DNA of 64,000 nucleotides. Source: Roseiarcus sp963742305. Lineage in GTDB: Bacteria > Pseudomonadota > Alphaproteobacteria > Rhizobiales > Beijerinckiaceae. Every line of letters begins with the position of its first letter. The first letter of the stretch is position 1. Both the position numbers and the translations under genes were made by a program. Under the pieces are notes generated by a model. It did not search any database. It worked only from the letters and a program-made list of their open reading frames with translations, and had not been told where the DNA came from. The stretch is taken from assembly GCA_963742305.1 (NCBI GenBank), contig CAVULN010000037.1:38144-102143 (forward strand), written 5' to 3'. Shown piece after piece: positions 8,289 to 16,698 of the stretch.

Positions 8289-9458
8289 ATGAAACCGGGT
8301 TCGATCCTGCTCGTGGGCCTGACCGCATTGACCGCCTCGACCTTCGGCGCGGCCGCCGCGGACAAGGTGAAAGTCGGGCTCATTGTCACGCTCTCGGGGC
8401 CCGCCGCGGTGCTCGGCGGACAGGTGCGCGACGGCTTCAACCTCGCGGTCAAGACGCTCGGAGGCAAGCTCGGCGGGCTCGACGCGGACGTGATCGTCGT
8501 CGACGACGAACTCAAGCCGGACGTCGCGGTGACGAAGGTCAAGGAGCTCATCGAGCGGGACCATGTCAATTTCGTCGTCGGCCCTGTCTTCTCCAACATC
8601 CTGATGGCGATCCACAAGCCGGTGGTCGAATCGGACGCGTTTCTCATCTCGCCGAACGCCGGCACCTCCAACTTCGCCGGCAAGCAGTGCAACCCGAATT
8701 TCTTCGTCACCTCCTATGAGAATGATCAGATCCACGAGGTGCTCGGCAAATACGCGCAGGACAAGGGCTACAAGACCGCTTTCCTGATGGCGCCGAACTA
8801 CCAGGCCGGCAAGGATGCTCTCGCCGGCTTCAAGCACGAGTTCAAGGGCCAGATCGTCGACGAGGTCTACACGCCGCTCGGCCAGCTCGATTTCTCCGCC
8901 GAACTCGCCAAGATCGCCGCCGACAAGCCGGACGCGTTCTTCACCTTCATGCCCGGGGGAATGGGGGTGAACCTCGTCAAGCAATACCGTCAGGCCGGGC
9001 TCGCCTCGATTCCGTTCCTGTCCGCGTTCACCGCCGACGAGTTGACGCTTCCCGGAGAGAAGGACGCCGCGCTCGGCTTCCTCGGCGGCGCCAACTGGGC
9101 GCCGGACATGGACAATCCGCAGTCCAAGGCCTTCGTCAAGGCGTATGAGGCCGCTTACAACAGCGTACCCGGCACCTACGCCATGCAGGCCTATGATACG
9201 GCGATGCTGATCGACAGCGCGATCAAGGCGGCGGGCGGCAAGCTTTCCGACAAGGACGCGCTGCGCGCCGGGCTCAAGAAGGCGGACTTCGCTTCGCTCC
9301 GCGGCAAGTTCAAATTCGGCGTTAACAACTATCCGGTGCAGGACTTCTATCTGGTCAAGGCGGCCAAACGCCCGGACGGAAAATACGAGACGGAGATCGT
9401 CGAGCGCGTATTCACCGATTACGTCGACCCCTACGCTCACGAATGCTCGATGAAGTAG
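8289..9458 (+). CDS. LIV-type ABC transporter substrate-binding protein (LivK-like)
   Basis: This 389-aa periplasmic binding protein has a signal peptide (residues 1-24, ending AAAA) followed by DKVKVGLIVTLSGPAAVLGG, the usual start of Peripla_BP_6 proteins. GAGGAG lies upstream of the ATG. The first gene of a five-gene LIV operon (8289-12817). In this setting (kynurenine and aryl-CoA ligase genes, MarR) the ligand is more likely an aromatic acid or amino acid than leucine. Related Rhodopseudomonas systems bind benzoate derivatives (family knowledge). The final codons overlap the next gene by 16 bp. Confidence 0.9.
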   Translation: MKPGSILLVGLTALTASTFGAAAADKVKVGLIVTLSGPAAVLGGQVRDGFNLAVKTLGGKLGGLDADVIVVDDELKPDVAVTKVKELIERDHVNFVVGPVFSNILMAIHKPVVESDAFLISPNAGTSNFAGKQCNPNFFVTSYENDQIHEVLGKYAQDKGYKTAFLMAPNYQAGKDALAGFKHEFKGQIVDEVYTPLGQLDFSAELAKIAADKPDAFFTFMPGGMGVNLVKQYRQAGLASIPFLSAFTADELTLPGEKDAALGFLGGANWAPDMDNPQSKAFVKAYEAAYNSVPGTYAMQAYDTAMLIDSAIKAAGGKLSDKDALRAGLKKADFASLRGKFKFGVNNYPVQDFYLVKAAKRPDGKYETEIVERVFTDYVDPYAHECSMK

Positions 9459-10399
9459 CGGCGCGGCGCTTTCTCCCCGTGTCGCTCGGGCTCGTCATCG
9501 TCCAGACCCTGAATGGCCTGCAGCTTGGAGTTTTGCTCTTCCTCATCGCCGCGGGCCTGACGCTGACTTTCGGGGTGATGAATTTCGTCAATCTCGCTCA
9601 TGGCGTTCAGTACATGGTCGGCGCCTATCTCGCCGCCATGTTCGCGTCCGTGACCGGCGGCTTCTGGGGTGCGCTCGCCCTCACCCTGCCTGCCGCGCTC
9701 GCATTCGGCCTTGCCCTGGAGATCCTCATCTTCCGCTGGCTCTACGACCGCGATCATCTCTCCCAAATCCTCGCGACTTTCGGCGTCATCCTGTTTCTGA
9801 ACCAGGCGGTAAAGACGATCTGGGGCGCGGCGCCTCTCAGCGTGCCGGCGCCCGCAGCGCTCTCGGGGAGCATCGTCCTCATGCCGGGCCTGCTCTTCCC
9901 GGTCTACCGGCTCGCGTTGATCGCCGCCGGCCTTGCGACGGCGCTGGCGCTCTATCTCTTCATCAACCACACCAGGATCGGCATGCTGGTTCGCGCGGGC
10001 TCGACCAACGCCCCGATGGTGTCCGCGCTCGGCGTCAACATCCGCCGCCTGTTCATGTTCGTCTTCGGGTTCGGCGCCATGCTGGCGGGATTTGCGGGCG
10101 CGCTGGTCGCGCCGATCCTGTCGGTCGAGCCTGGCATGGGCGACAATCTCCTGATCCTCGCCTTCGTCGTGATCGTGATCGGCGGCATCGGCTCGATCCG
10201 CGGAGCCTTCATCGCCGCGCTGATGGTCGGCCTTATCGACACGCTGGGGCGCGCGTTCGGACCGCAGATGCTGCGTCTGGCGCTCAGCCCCTCCGCCGCC
10301 AGCCAGACCGGGCGAGCGCTCGCGCCGATGCTGATCTACATCCTCATGGCCGCGGTGCTGTTCGAGCGCCCCTCCGGCCTCTTCCCGGTCAGGCGATGA
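9443..10399 (+). CDS. LIV-type ABC transporter permease (LivH-like)
   Basis: This 318-aa BPD_transp_2 permease contains LQLGVLLFLIAAGLTLTFGVMNFVN, the LivH hallmark, then LAHGVQYMVGAYLA and about eight hydrophobic spans. The ATG at 9443 overlaps the binding-protein stop region; an in-frame GTG at 9479 is an alternative with no clear Shine-Dalgarno. It ends RPSGLFPVRR, with an ATGA overlap to the LivM-like gene. Confidence 0.92.
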   Translation: MLDEVAARRFLPVSLGLVIVQTLNGLQLGVLLFLIAAGLTLTFGVMNFVNLAHGVQYMVGAYLAAMFASVTGGFWGALALTLPAALAFGLALEILIFRWLYDRDHLSQILATFGVILFLNQAVKTIWGAAPLSVPAPAALSGSIVLMPGLLFPVYRLALIAAGLATALALYLFINHTRIGMLVRAGSTNAPMVSALGVNIRRLFMFVFGFGAMLAGFAGALVAPILSVEPGMGDNLLILAFVVIVIGGIGSIRGAFIAALMVGLIDTLGRAFGPQMLRLALSPSAASQTGRALAPMLIYILMAAVLFERPSGLFPVRR

Positions 10400-11343
10400 G
10401 GCCGCGCGGCCAGACGCCTGCGGTCCTTCTTTTCGCGGGGCTGGCGCTCTTCCCTTTCGCCGCGCGCTTCGGCGCGGACGCCTATCTGATAGGGCTCGGC
10501 GCGCGCATGCTGATCCTTGCGCTAGCGGCCCTCTCGCTCGATTTCCTCATTGGCCAGGGCGCGCTCATCTCCTTCGGCCACGCCGCCTATCTCGGGATCG
10601 GGGCCTATTCAGTGGTGCTGGCGTCGATGGCGGGGATCGACGATTTCCTCCTGCAGGCGCTGATCGCCATCGCGGCCGCCGCCGTCTTTGCGGCGCTCAC
10701 CGGCTATGTCTCGCTGCGCGCGCGCGGGGTCTACTACATCATGAGCACGCTTGCCTTCGGGCAGATGCTCTATTTCCTGTTCGTGTCGCTCTCGGCCCTG
10801 GGCGGGGACGACGGCTATACGCTTTCGAGCCGTAGCAGCGTCCTCGGCAGACCGCTCATTGCGAGCGACTTCGCCTTCTATTTCCTGTGCCTTGCCGCGC
10901 TCGCGCTAGCCTATCTCCTGCTGACGCGGGTCGCCGGGTCACGCTTCGGCCGCGTCCTCAACGCGATTCGGCAAGATCCGATGCGCGCGCGGGCGATCGG
11001 CTTCAGGCCCTTCCCGTTTCAGCTCGCCGCCTGCGTGATCGCCGGCGCGATCGCCGGCGTCGCGGGGACGCTGCTCGCCAACCAGAGCGAGTTCGTCGCG
11101 CCGGCCTTCATGTCCTGGCAGCGGTCGGGCGAACTCCTGGTGATGACGATCCTTGGCGGCGTCGGTTCGCTATGGGGCGCCATACTCGGCGCGATCACCT
11201 ATCTCACGCTCGAAGAAGCGCTTTCGCGCGTCACCGACCAGACGCATCTCGTCATCGGCCCGCTTCTGGTCATCGTCGCTCTCTTCGGCCGGCGCGGGCT
11301 GGCGGGAGCGCTTGCGCCGAGACCCGCGGGAGGCGCCGCGTGA
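10396..11343 (+). CDS. LIV-type ABC transporter permease (LivM-like)
   Basis: This 315-aa permease has ALAALSLDFLIGQGALISFGHAA (a LivM signature, about residues 41-63), the loop GRVLNAIRQDPMRARAIGF, and MTILGGVGSLWGAILGA near the C-terminus. It is coupled by ATGA to the upstream permease and by a 4-bp overlap to the GTG start of the ATPase at 11340. It partners the LivH-like subunit in the inner membrane. Confidence 0.92.
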   Translation: MRPRGQTPAVLLFAGLALFPFAARFGADAYLIGLGARMLILALAALSLDFLIGQGALISFGHAAYLGIGAYSVVLASMAGIDDFLLQALIAIAAAAVFAALTGYVSLRARGVYYIMSTLAFGQMLYFLFVSLSALGGDDGYTLSSRSSVLGRPLIASDFAFYFLCLAALALAYLLLTRVAGSRFGRVLNAIRQDPMRARAIGFRPFPFQLAACVIAGAIAGVAGTLLANQSEFVAPAFMSWQRSGELLVMTILGGVGSLWGAILGAITYLTLEEALSRVTDQTHLVIGPLLVIVALFGRRGLAGALAPRPAGGAA

Positions 11344-12095
11344 ACCCGCCGCTTCTCAACGTCGAGGGCCTGACGAAACGGTTCGGCGCGCTGGTCGTGA
11401 CCGACGATGTCAGCTTCGACCTGGACGAAGGGCGCCTGGTCGCGCTGATCGGCCCCAACGGGGCCGGCAAGACGACGCTGATCGATCAGCTCTCCGGCGC
11501 CGCGCGCCCCGACGCCGGACGCATAGTCTTCGACGGGCTCGACATATCGAGACGCGACATGCCGGCGCGGGCGGAGCTCGGACTCGTGCGATCGTTTCAG
11601 ATCGCCGCCGTCCTTCCCGAATTCAGCGCGCTCGACAATGTAGCGCTCGCGGTGCAGGCGCGCTCCGGTTCGAGCTTCCGTTTCTTCGGGGCCGTCTCGG
11701 GCGAGACCGCGCTGAACGCCCCCGCGCGGGCGGCCCTCGAACGAGTCGGACTGCTCGCCCGCGCGGGCGACCTCGCCGGCGAATTGTCGCATGGCGAGAA
11801 GCGGCTTATCGAGATCGCGATGGCGCTCGCGCTCAAGCCCCGTCTGATGCTGCTCGACGAGCCTTTCGCCGGCCTCGGCGCCGAAGAAACCCGCGCCTGT
11901 GTCGGCTTGATTCGCGGCCTCAAGAGCGAGGTGACGATGCTTCTGGTGGAACACGACCTGGACGCCGTGTTCGCGCTCGCCGACGAGATCGCGGTTCTGG
12001 TCGACGGGCGCCTGATCGCCCGGGGACCCCCCGACGATATCCGCGCCGACAGAAACGTGCGGGCCGCCTATCTCGGGGAGGAGGCGTTCGCATGA
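11340..12095 (+). CDS. LIV-type ABC transporter ATPase (LivG-like)
   Basis: This 251-aa ATPase starts at GTG 11340, overlapping the permease stop. It carries Walker A GPNGAGKTT (about residue 37), the LivG-specific SFQIAAVLPEFSALDNV region, signature LSHGEKRLIEIAMAL (LSHGE replacing LSGGQ, normal for this family), Walker B LMLLDEPFAGL and EHDLDAVF. A C-terminal DRNVRAAYLGEE tail is typical of LivG. Confidence 0.93.
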   Translation: MNPPLLNVEGLTKRFGALVVTDDVSFDLDEGRLVALIGPNGAGKTTLIDQLSGAARPDAGRIVFDGLDISRRDMPARAELGLVRSFQIAAVLPEFSALDNVALAVQARSGSSFRFFGAVSGETALNAPARAALERVGLLARAGDLAGELSHGEKRLIEIAMALALKPRLMLLDEPFAGLGAEETRACVGLIRGLKSEVTMLLVEHDLDAVFALADEIAVLVDGRLIARGPPDDIRADRNVRAAYLGEEAFA

Positions 12096-12817
12096 TGTTG
12101 AGCGTCGAAGCGATCGAGGCGGGCTACGGCGGTGCGCGGGTGCTCAAGGGCGTCGATTTCGATCTCGGCGAAGGCGAGGCGCTCGCTCTCGTCGGGCGCA
12201 ACGGGATGGGCAAGACGACCACGGTGCGGGCCATGTTCGGCCTCCTGCCCATCGAAGCGGGGCGGATCATGTTCGAAGGGCGAGTCCTCAACGGACGGCC
12301 GCCCTACGCCATCGCGCGCGCAGGCCTCGGCCTCGCGCCCGAGGGGCGCCAGACGTTCCCCACCCTGACGGTCGAGGAGAACCTCGTTGCCACAGCCTCG
12401 ACGCGAAAGCGGCGCGGGCGCTGGACGCTCACCGAGGCGTTCCGCCTCTTTCCGCGCCTCGCCGAGCGCCGGCGCAATACCGCCGACCAGCTTTCCGGCG
12501 GAGAGCAGCAGATGCTCGCCATCGGCCGGGCGCTGATGACCAACCCCAAGCTCATGGTGCTGGACGAAGCGACCGAAGGGCTGGCTCCGCTGATCCGCCT
12601 CGAGATCTGGGATTGCCTCAAGCGGCTCAAGGCTGAGGGTCAATCCATTCTGGTGATCGACAAGAATCTGAAGGCGCTCCTTGCCTTCGTCGACCGCGTC
12701 GCGGTGATCGAGAAGGGGCGCATCGTCTGGCGCGGTTCGGCGGAGGGCTTCCGCTCGGACCCGTCGATCGTCGAACGCTTTCTTCACCTCGGCGGCGCGC
12801 CCGCGCCGTCTCAGTGA
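12092..12817 (+). CDS. LIV-type ABC transporter ATPase (LivF-like)
   Basis: This 241-aa ATPase has Walker A GRNGMGKTT, the LivF-typical GLGLAPEGRQTFPTLTVEENL, signature LSGGEQQMLAIGRALM and Walker B LMVLDEATEGLAP. ATG at 12092 overlaps the LivG stop (ATGATG). It completes a five-component importer: binding protein, two permeases, two ATPases. The cupin gene begins 25 bp downstream, so it may belong to the same transcript. Confidence 0.93.
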   Translation: MMLSVEAIEAGYGGARVLKGVDFDLGEGEALALVGRNGMGKTTTVRAMFGLLPIEAGRIMFEGRVLNGRPPYAIARAGLGLAPEGRQTFPTLTVEENLVATASTRKRRGRWTLTEAFRLFPRLAERRRNTADQLSGGEQQMLAIGRALMTNPKLMVLDEATEGLAPLIRLEIWDCLKRLKAEGQSILVIDKNLKALLAFVDRVAVIEKGRIVWRGSAEGFRSDPSIVERFLHLGGAPAPSQ

Positions 12818-12842
12818 TTTCGGATGAAGGAGGACATGAGCA

Positions 12843-13298
12843 ATGGCGTTGGCGCCCGGCATCACCAAGGCTGGCGACGGCTTCGACAACATCGCCTGGA
12901 ACATTCTCGGCCAGACCTACGTGCCGAAGTCCGTGTCCGAGAGCTCCTTTTCCTGGCACGCGACCTTTCCGCCCGACACGTTCGTGCCCCCGCATATCCA
13001 TCCGACGCAGGACGAGTTCATCTACATGTTCGAGGGCCAGTTCGAGCTGATGCTCGACGGACGCACGGTCTTCGCCAATCCCGGCGATCTCGTGCGCATG
13101 CCGATGGGCCTGCCGCACGCGATCTACAACAAGTCGGGGAGGACGGTGAAATGCATGTTCTGGGTGTCGCCGACCCGGCGGCTCTATGACCTCTTCTGGG
13201 GCATCCACAACATGGCCGAGCAGACGCCGGCCGAGGTTGTCGCGCTGTCGGCCAAGCACGAAGTCGACTTCCTGCCGCCGCCGGACGAGCCGAAATAA
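12843..13298 (+). CDS. Small cupin-domain protein
   Basis: This 151-aa single-domain cupin shows motif 1 as PPHIHPTQDEFIYMFEGQFEL (His, His and Glu metal-ligand pattern, about residues 45-60) and motif 2 as NPGDLVRMPMGLPHAIYN (ligand His near residue 90). It could be a metal-dependent dioxygenase, isomerase or sensor. A start with AGGACATGAGCA upstream suits ATG 12843. It lies between the LIV operon and the flavin monooxygenase, 12 bp from the latter, so it probably acts on the same aromatic compound. No specific family was recognised. Confidence 0.8.
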   Translation: MALAPGITKAGDGFDNIAWNILGQTYVPKSVSESSFSWHATFPPDTFVPPHIHPTQDEFIYMFEGQFELMLDGRTVFANPGDLVRMPMGLPHAIYNKSGRTVKCMFWVSPTRRLYDLFWGIHNMAEQTPAEVVALSAKHEVDFLPPPDEPK

Positions 13299-13310
13299 GG
13301 AGCGCTTGCG

Positions 13311-14552
13311 GTGAAAGTCCTCATTGCGGGCGGGGGCGTCGGCGGACTGACGCTTTCGCTCATGCTTCACAGGCGCGGCGTCGAATCGGTCATTTTCGAG
13401 CAGGCCTCCGAGATCCGGGAGGTCGGCGTCGGCATCAACATTCTGCCGCACGCCATCAAGGAGCTCGCCGCGCTGGACCTTCTGCCCAAGCTCGACGCGG
13501 CCGGCATCCGCACCAAAGAGCTGCACTATGTGAACCGGCTCGGCCAGAAGGTATGGAGCGAATTGCGGGGCGCCGGCGCGGGCTTCGACTACCCGCAATT
13601 CTCGATCCATCGCGGCCGGTTGCAGAAGCTGATCCACGATGAAGTGATCGCCAGGCTAGGCCCGAACGCGGTGCGGACCGGCCTCAAGCTGCAGGGCTTC
13701 ATGCAGGACGAGGGAGGCGTGGTCGCGCATTTCACCGACGCGAAGTCCGGCGTCTCGACCGAGACCGTGCGCGGCGACGTGCTCATCGGCGCGGACGGCA
13801 TCCATTCGGTGGTGCGCCGCCATTTCGACCCGAAGCAGGGCCCGCCGAAATGGCAGGGGCTCATGCTCTGGCGGGGCGCCGCGGAATGGCCGAAGTTCCT
13901 GACCGGCGCCTCGATGTATATCGCCGGCGGCATGAGCGCGAAGCTCGCGCTCTATCCGATCGCGCCGGGTTCGACGCCCGACATGCGCCTCACCAACTGG
14001 GCGATCGTCTCCCGCATCGCCGATGGCGCGATCACGCCTCCGCCGGTCGATTCCTGGTCGCGGACAGGCCGCATGGACGAGGTGATCCCCTACGCCAGGC
14101 GCTTCAGCGTCCCGAATGTCGACGTCGAAGCGCTGGTGCGGTCGACGCCGGTCTGCTGGGAGTATCCGATGTGCGACCGCGACCCCCTGCCCCACTGGAG
14201 CCATGGCCGCGTGACGCTCATGGGCGACGCCGCCCATCCCATGTATCCGGTCGGCTCGAACGGCGCGGCGCAGGCGATCCTCGACGCACGCAGCCTTTCC
14301 GACTGGCTTCGGAAAGCCGACCACCCGATGCAGGCGCTGCATGAGTACGAACGCGACCGCCTGCCCAAGACCGCCGAGATCGTGCGCTTGAACCGCAAGG
14401 GGGGACCCGAGCGGGTGATCGACGAAGTCGAGAAGCTCGCTCCGGCGGGCTTCGAGTCGGTGGACCGCGTCCTGAGCCACGCCGAGCGCGAAGCCATCGT
14501 GAAGGGCTACGCCGGCAAGGCCGGCTTCACCCAGAGCCAGGTCAACAAATAG
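13311..14552 (+). CDS. FAD-dependent aromatic monooxygenase (PHBH/PhzS-like class A flavoprotein)
   Basis: This 413-aa flavoprotein starts at GTG 13311 with AAGGAG upstream. It has the Rossmann GxGxxG (VLIAGGGVGGLTLSLMLH, residues 3-20), the DG motif in GADGIHSVVRRHF (about residue 162) and the GD motif in LMGDAAHPMYPVGSNGAAQA (about 303). These are the three signatures of class A NAD(P)H flavin hydroxylases. It resembles PhzS-like monooxygenases. It is too short, and lacks the reductase half, to be the fused 2-aminobenzoyl-CoA monooxygenase/reductase. Likely substrates are an anthranilate-, kynurenine- or indole-derived ring; the exact reaction is unassigned. Confidence 0.85.
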   Translation: MKVLIAGGGVGGLTLSLMLHRRGVESVIFEQASEIREVGVGINILPHAIKELAALDLLPKLDAAGIRTKELHYVNRLGQKVWSELRGAGAGFDYPQFSIHRGRLQKLIHDEVIARLGPNAVRTGLKLQGFMQDEGGVVAHFTDAKSGVSTETVRGDVLIGADGIHSVVRRHFDPKQGPPKWQGLMLWRGAAEWPKFLTGASMYIAGGMSAKLALYPIAPGSTPDMRLTNWAIVSRIADGAITPPPVDSWSRTGRMDEVIPYARRFSVPNVDVEALVRSTPVCWEYPMCDRDPLPHWSHGRVTLMGDAAHPMYPVGSNGAAQAILDARSLSDWLRKADHPMQALHEYERDRLPKTAEIVRLNRKGGPERVIDEVEKLAPAGFESVDRVLSHAEREAIVKGYAGKAGFTQSQVNK

Positions 14553-14584
14553 CGACCGGCCTTGCGTTGTAGACGCAGTCCGCA

Positions 14585-14602
14585 GCCCGTCGAATGACGG
14601 GC
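14585..14602. terminator. Hairpin between convergent operons
   Basis: GCCCGTC-GAAT-GACGGGC is a perfect 7-bp stem with a 4-nt loop, 33 bp after the monooxygenase stop in the 112-bp convergent gap. There is no strong T-tract, so its terminator role is inferred from placement. Confidence 0.5.
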
Positions 14603-14632
14603 GCCCTTCCGGTCACCGTTTGGACCCCGTCT

Positions 14633-14653
14633 GCCGCGACCAGCGGTCGCGGC
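14633..14653. terminator. Second hairpin between convergent operons, at the kynA 3' end
   Basis: GCCGCGACC-AGC-GGTCGCGGC is a perfect 9-bp stem with a 3-nt loop, 12 bp from the kynA stop. It could end the kyn operon on the minus strand. No obvious U-run follows in either direction. Confidence 0.5.
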
Positions 14654-14664
14654 TACAGGAGCCC

Positions 14665-15507
14665 TCAAAGCGCCGTCCTCACCCGCCACAGCTCCGGAAA
14701 CAGCTCGACTTCGAGCATGCGCTTGAGATAGCTGACCCCGCTGGTGCCGCCGGTGCCGCGCTTGAAACCGATGATGCGCTCGACGGTGGTGACGTGATTG
14801 AATCGCCAGCGGCGGAAATAGTCCTCGAAATCGACCAGCTTCTCGGCGAGCTCGTAGAGAGGCCAGTGGGTCTCCGGGTCTTCGTAGACGATCCGCCACG
14901 CGGCGACCACGCCCTCCGACATTTCGTACGGGCCCGAAAGGTCGCGCTCGAGCGAGGCGCGCGGCACGGGGAGGCCATTGCGGGCGAGAAGGCGAAGCGC
15001 CTCGTCATAGAGGCTCGGCGCGACAAGCTCGCCCTCGAGCCGCGCCACGATTTCGGGGCGATGTTCGTGCGGCCTCAGCATCGCGCGATTGCGATTGCCG
15101 ACCATGAATTCGATCTGCCGGTATTGCCAGGACTGGAAACCCGACGATTGCCCAAGCTCGCCGCGAAAATGGGTATATTCGCTCGGCGTCATTGTCCGTA
15201 AGACATCCCAGGCATTGTTGAGCTGCTCGAAAATCCGGGCGACGCGGGACAGCATCTTGAAGGCGGGCTGCACATCGTCGCGAGCGACAGCCTTGCGCGC
15301 CGCGCCGATCTCGTGGATCGCGAGCCGCATCCACAGTTCCGACACCTGATGCTGGACGATGAACAGCATCTCGTCATGCGCGGCGGTGAGCGGCTTCTGC
15401 GCGCCGAGAACCTCGTCCAGATGAAGATAGTCGCCATACGCCATGCGGGCTTCAAAAGACGTTTCGGCGCCGTCCGCGGCAGGGTCATAAGGAGCCGGGC
15501 CGCTCAT
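14665..15507 (-). CDS. kynA: Tryptophan 2,3-dioxygenase
   Basis: This 280-aa heme dioxygenase converts L-tryptophan to N-formylkynurenine. Visible signatures are YGDYLHLDEVLGAQ at the N-terminus, FIVQHQVSELWMRL (distal pocket His, about residue 53), SGFQSWQYRQIEF, and RFNHVTTVERIIGFKRGTGG with the proximal heme-ligand His at about residue 238. Length and spacing match bacterial TDO. The ATG at 15507 overlaps the kynU stop (ATGA), so kynU and kynA are coupled. It is the last gene of the minus-strand ligase-kynU-kynA operon. Confidence 0.97.
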   Translation of the reverse strand: MSGPAPYDPAADGAETSFEARMAYGDYLHLDEVLGAQKPLTAAHDEMLFIVQHQVSELWMRLAIHEIGAARKAVARDDVQPAFKMLSRVARIFEQLNNAWDVLRTMTPSEYTHFRGELGQSSGFQSWQYRQIEFMVGNRNRAMLRPHEHRPEIVARLEGELVAPSLYDEALRLLARNGLPVPRASLERDLSGPYEMSEGVVAAWRIVYEDPETHWPLYELAEKLVDFEDYFRRWRFNHVTTVERIIGFKRGTGGTSGVSYLKRMLEVELFPELWRVRTAL

Positions 15508-16698
15508 GTCACGGCCCCGCGGCGCTTATATTCCGGACGATCCCAGGCGCGATCGGCGAGGATGCCCGCCAGAATATCCACCGCGCCTCGGACGTCGCCT
15601 TCGTCGATATAAAGAGGCGCGAAGCCGAAGCGCATCCGGTCGGGGGCGCGGAAATCGCCGATGACCCCGCGCGCGATCAGGGCCTGCATCGCCGCGTAGC
15701 CATGCTCGAAGCGGAAGGAGACCTGCGAGCCGCGCAACGCCGAATCGCGCGGGCTCGCGAGGGCGAGCATCGGGCATCGAGCCTCGACTTCCCGGATGAA
15801 GAGCTCGGTGAGCTCGATCGAACGGGCGCGGATCTGGCCCATATCGATCCCCTCCCATATTTCGAGCGCGGCTTCGAGAATGCTCATCTGCACCACCGGC
15901 GGGGTGCCGACCCGCATCCGCCCGATCCCCTTGGCCGGGCGGTAGTCGAGCGCGAAGTCGAACGGAGCCTCATGGCCGAGCCAGCCGGAAAGCGCCGGCC
16001 GAAGCTTGTCGATATGACTCGGGCCGCACGTAGATAAAGGCCGGCGCGCCCGGCCCGCCGTTGAGATATTTGTAGGTGCAGCCTGCGGCGAAGTCCGCGC
16101 CTGAACCGGCAAGATCGACTGTCACAGCGCCGGCCGAGTGAGCGAGGTCCCAGATCGCGAGCGCGCCTGAGCCATGCGCTTTTTCGGTCAGCCGCGCCAT
16201 GTCGTGCATCCGGCCCGAACCATAGTCGACATGGGTCAGCATGAGCGCGGCGACGCTTTCGTCGATGGCGTCCTCGACCGCCTCGGGCGCGACAACTTTG
16301 AGAACGTGGCCGCGATCGAGGGAGTCGATAAGACCTTTCGCCATGTAAAGATCGGTTGGGAAATTGCCGTCATCGGAGAGCACGACCCTTCGATCGGGAC
16401 GCATCGAAAGCGCCGCGGCGAGCGCCTGGTGCATCTTGATCGATAGCGTGTCGCCCGTCGCGACCGTTCCGGGCCCGGCGCCGATCAGCGGCGCGATCCT
16501 CTCGCCGATGCGGCGCGGCTGATCCATCCAGCCGGCGAGATTCCACGCGCGAATCAGCATCTCGCCCCATTCGCTCTCGATCGTTCGGCGCGCCCGCTCC
16601 ATTGCGCCTTTGGGGAGAGGACCCAGGGAATTGCCGTCGAGATAAATGACTCCTTCCGGCAGATGGAACCGGGCTTTGGTCGCGGCGAAGTCGGTCAA
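15504..16698 (-). pseudogene. kynU: Kynureninase, interrupted by a single +1 frameshift
   Basis: This PLP enzyme cleaves kynurenine to anthranilate and alanine. Frame one covers TDFAATKARFHLPEGVIYLD through the PLP region (IWDLAHSAGA, then CTYKYLNGGPGAPAFIYVRP with the Schiff-base Lys). The frame then changes, and SHIDKLRPALSGWLGHEAPF continues the protein to TGA at 15504. Dropping one base of the GGG at 16021-16023 (read as CCC on the coding strand) joins the halves into an ordinary 397-aa kynureninase. The start is TTG 16698, overlapping the ligase stop as TTGA; the N-terminal residues match the family there. Everything else is intact, so sequence error or a very recent mutation is likely. 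If real, the pathway would stop at kynurenine. Confidence 0.93.

Noticed and set aside
8214..9440. Minus-strand open frame across the LivK gene
   Set aside because: Antisense to an intact, signal-peptide-bearing binding protein.
13311..14552. Kynurenine 3-monooxygenase
   Set aside because: No membrane-anchoring C-terminal part, and the sequence is closer to PhzS-like hydroxylases; kynU feeding an anthranilate-CoA ligase also argues for the anthranilate branch.
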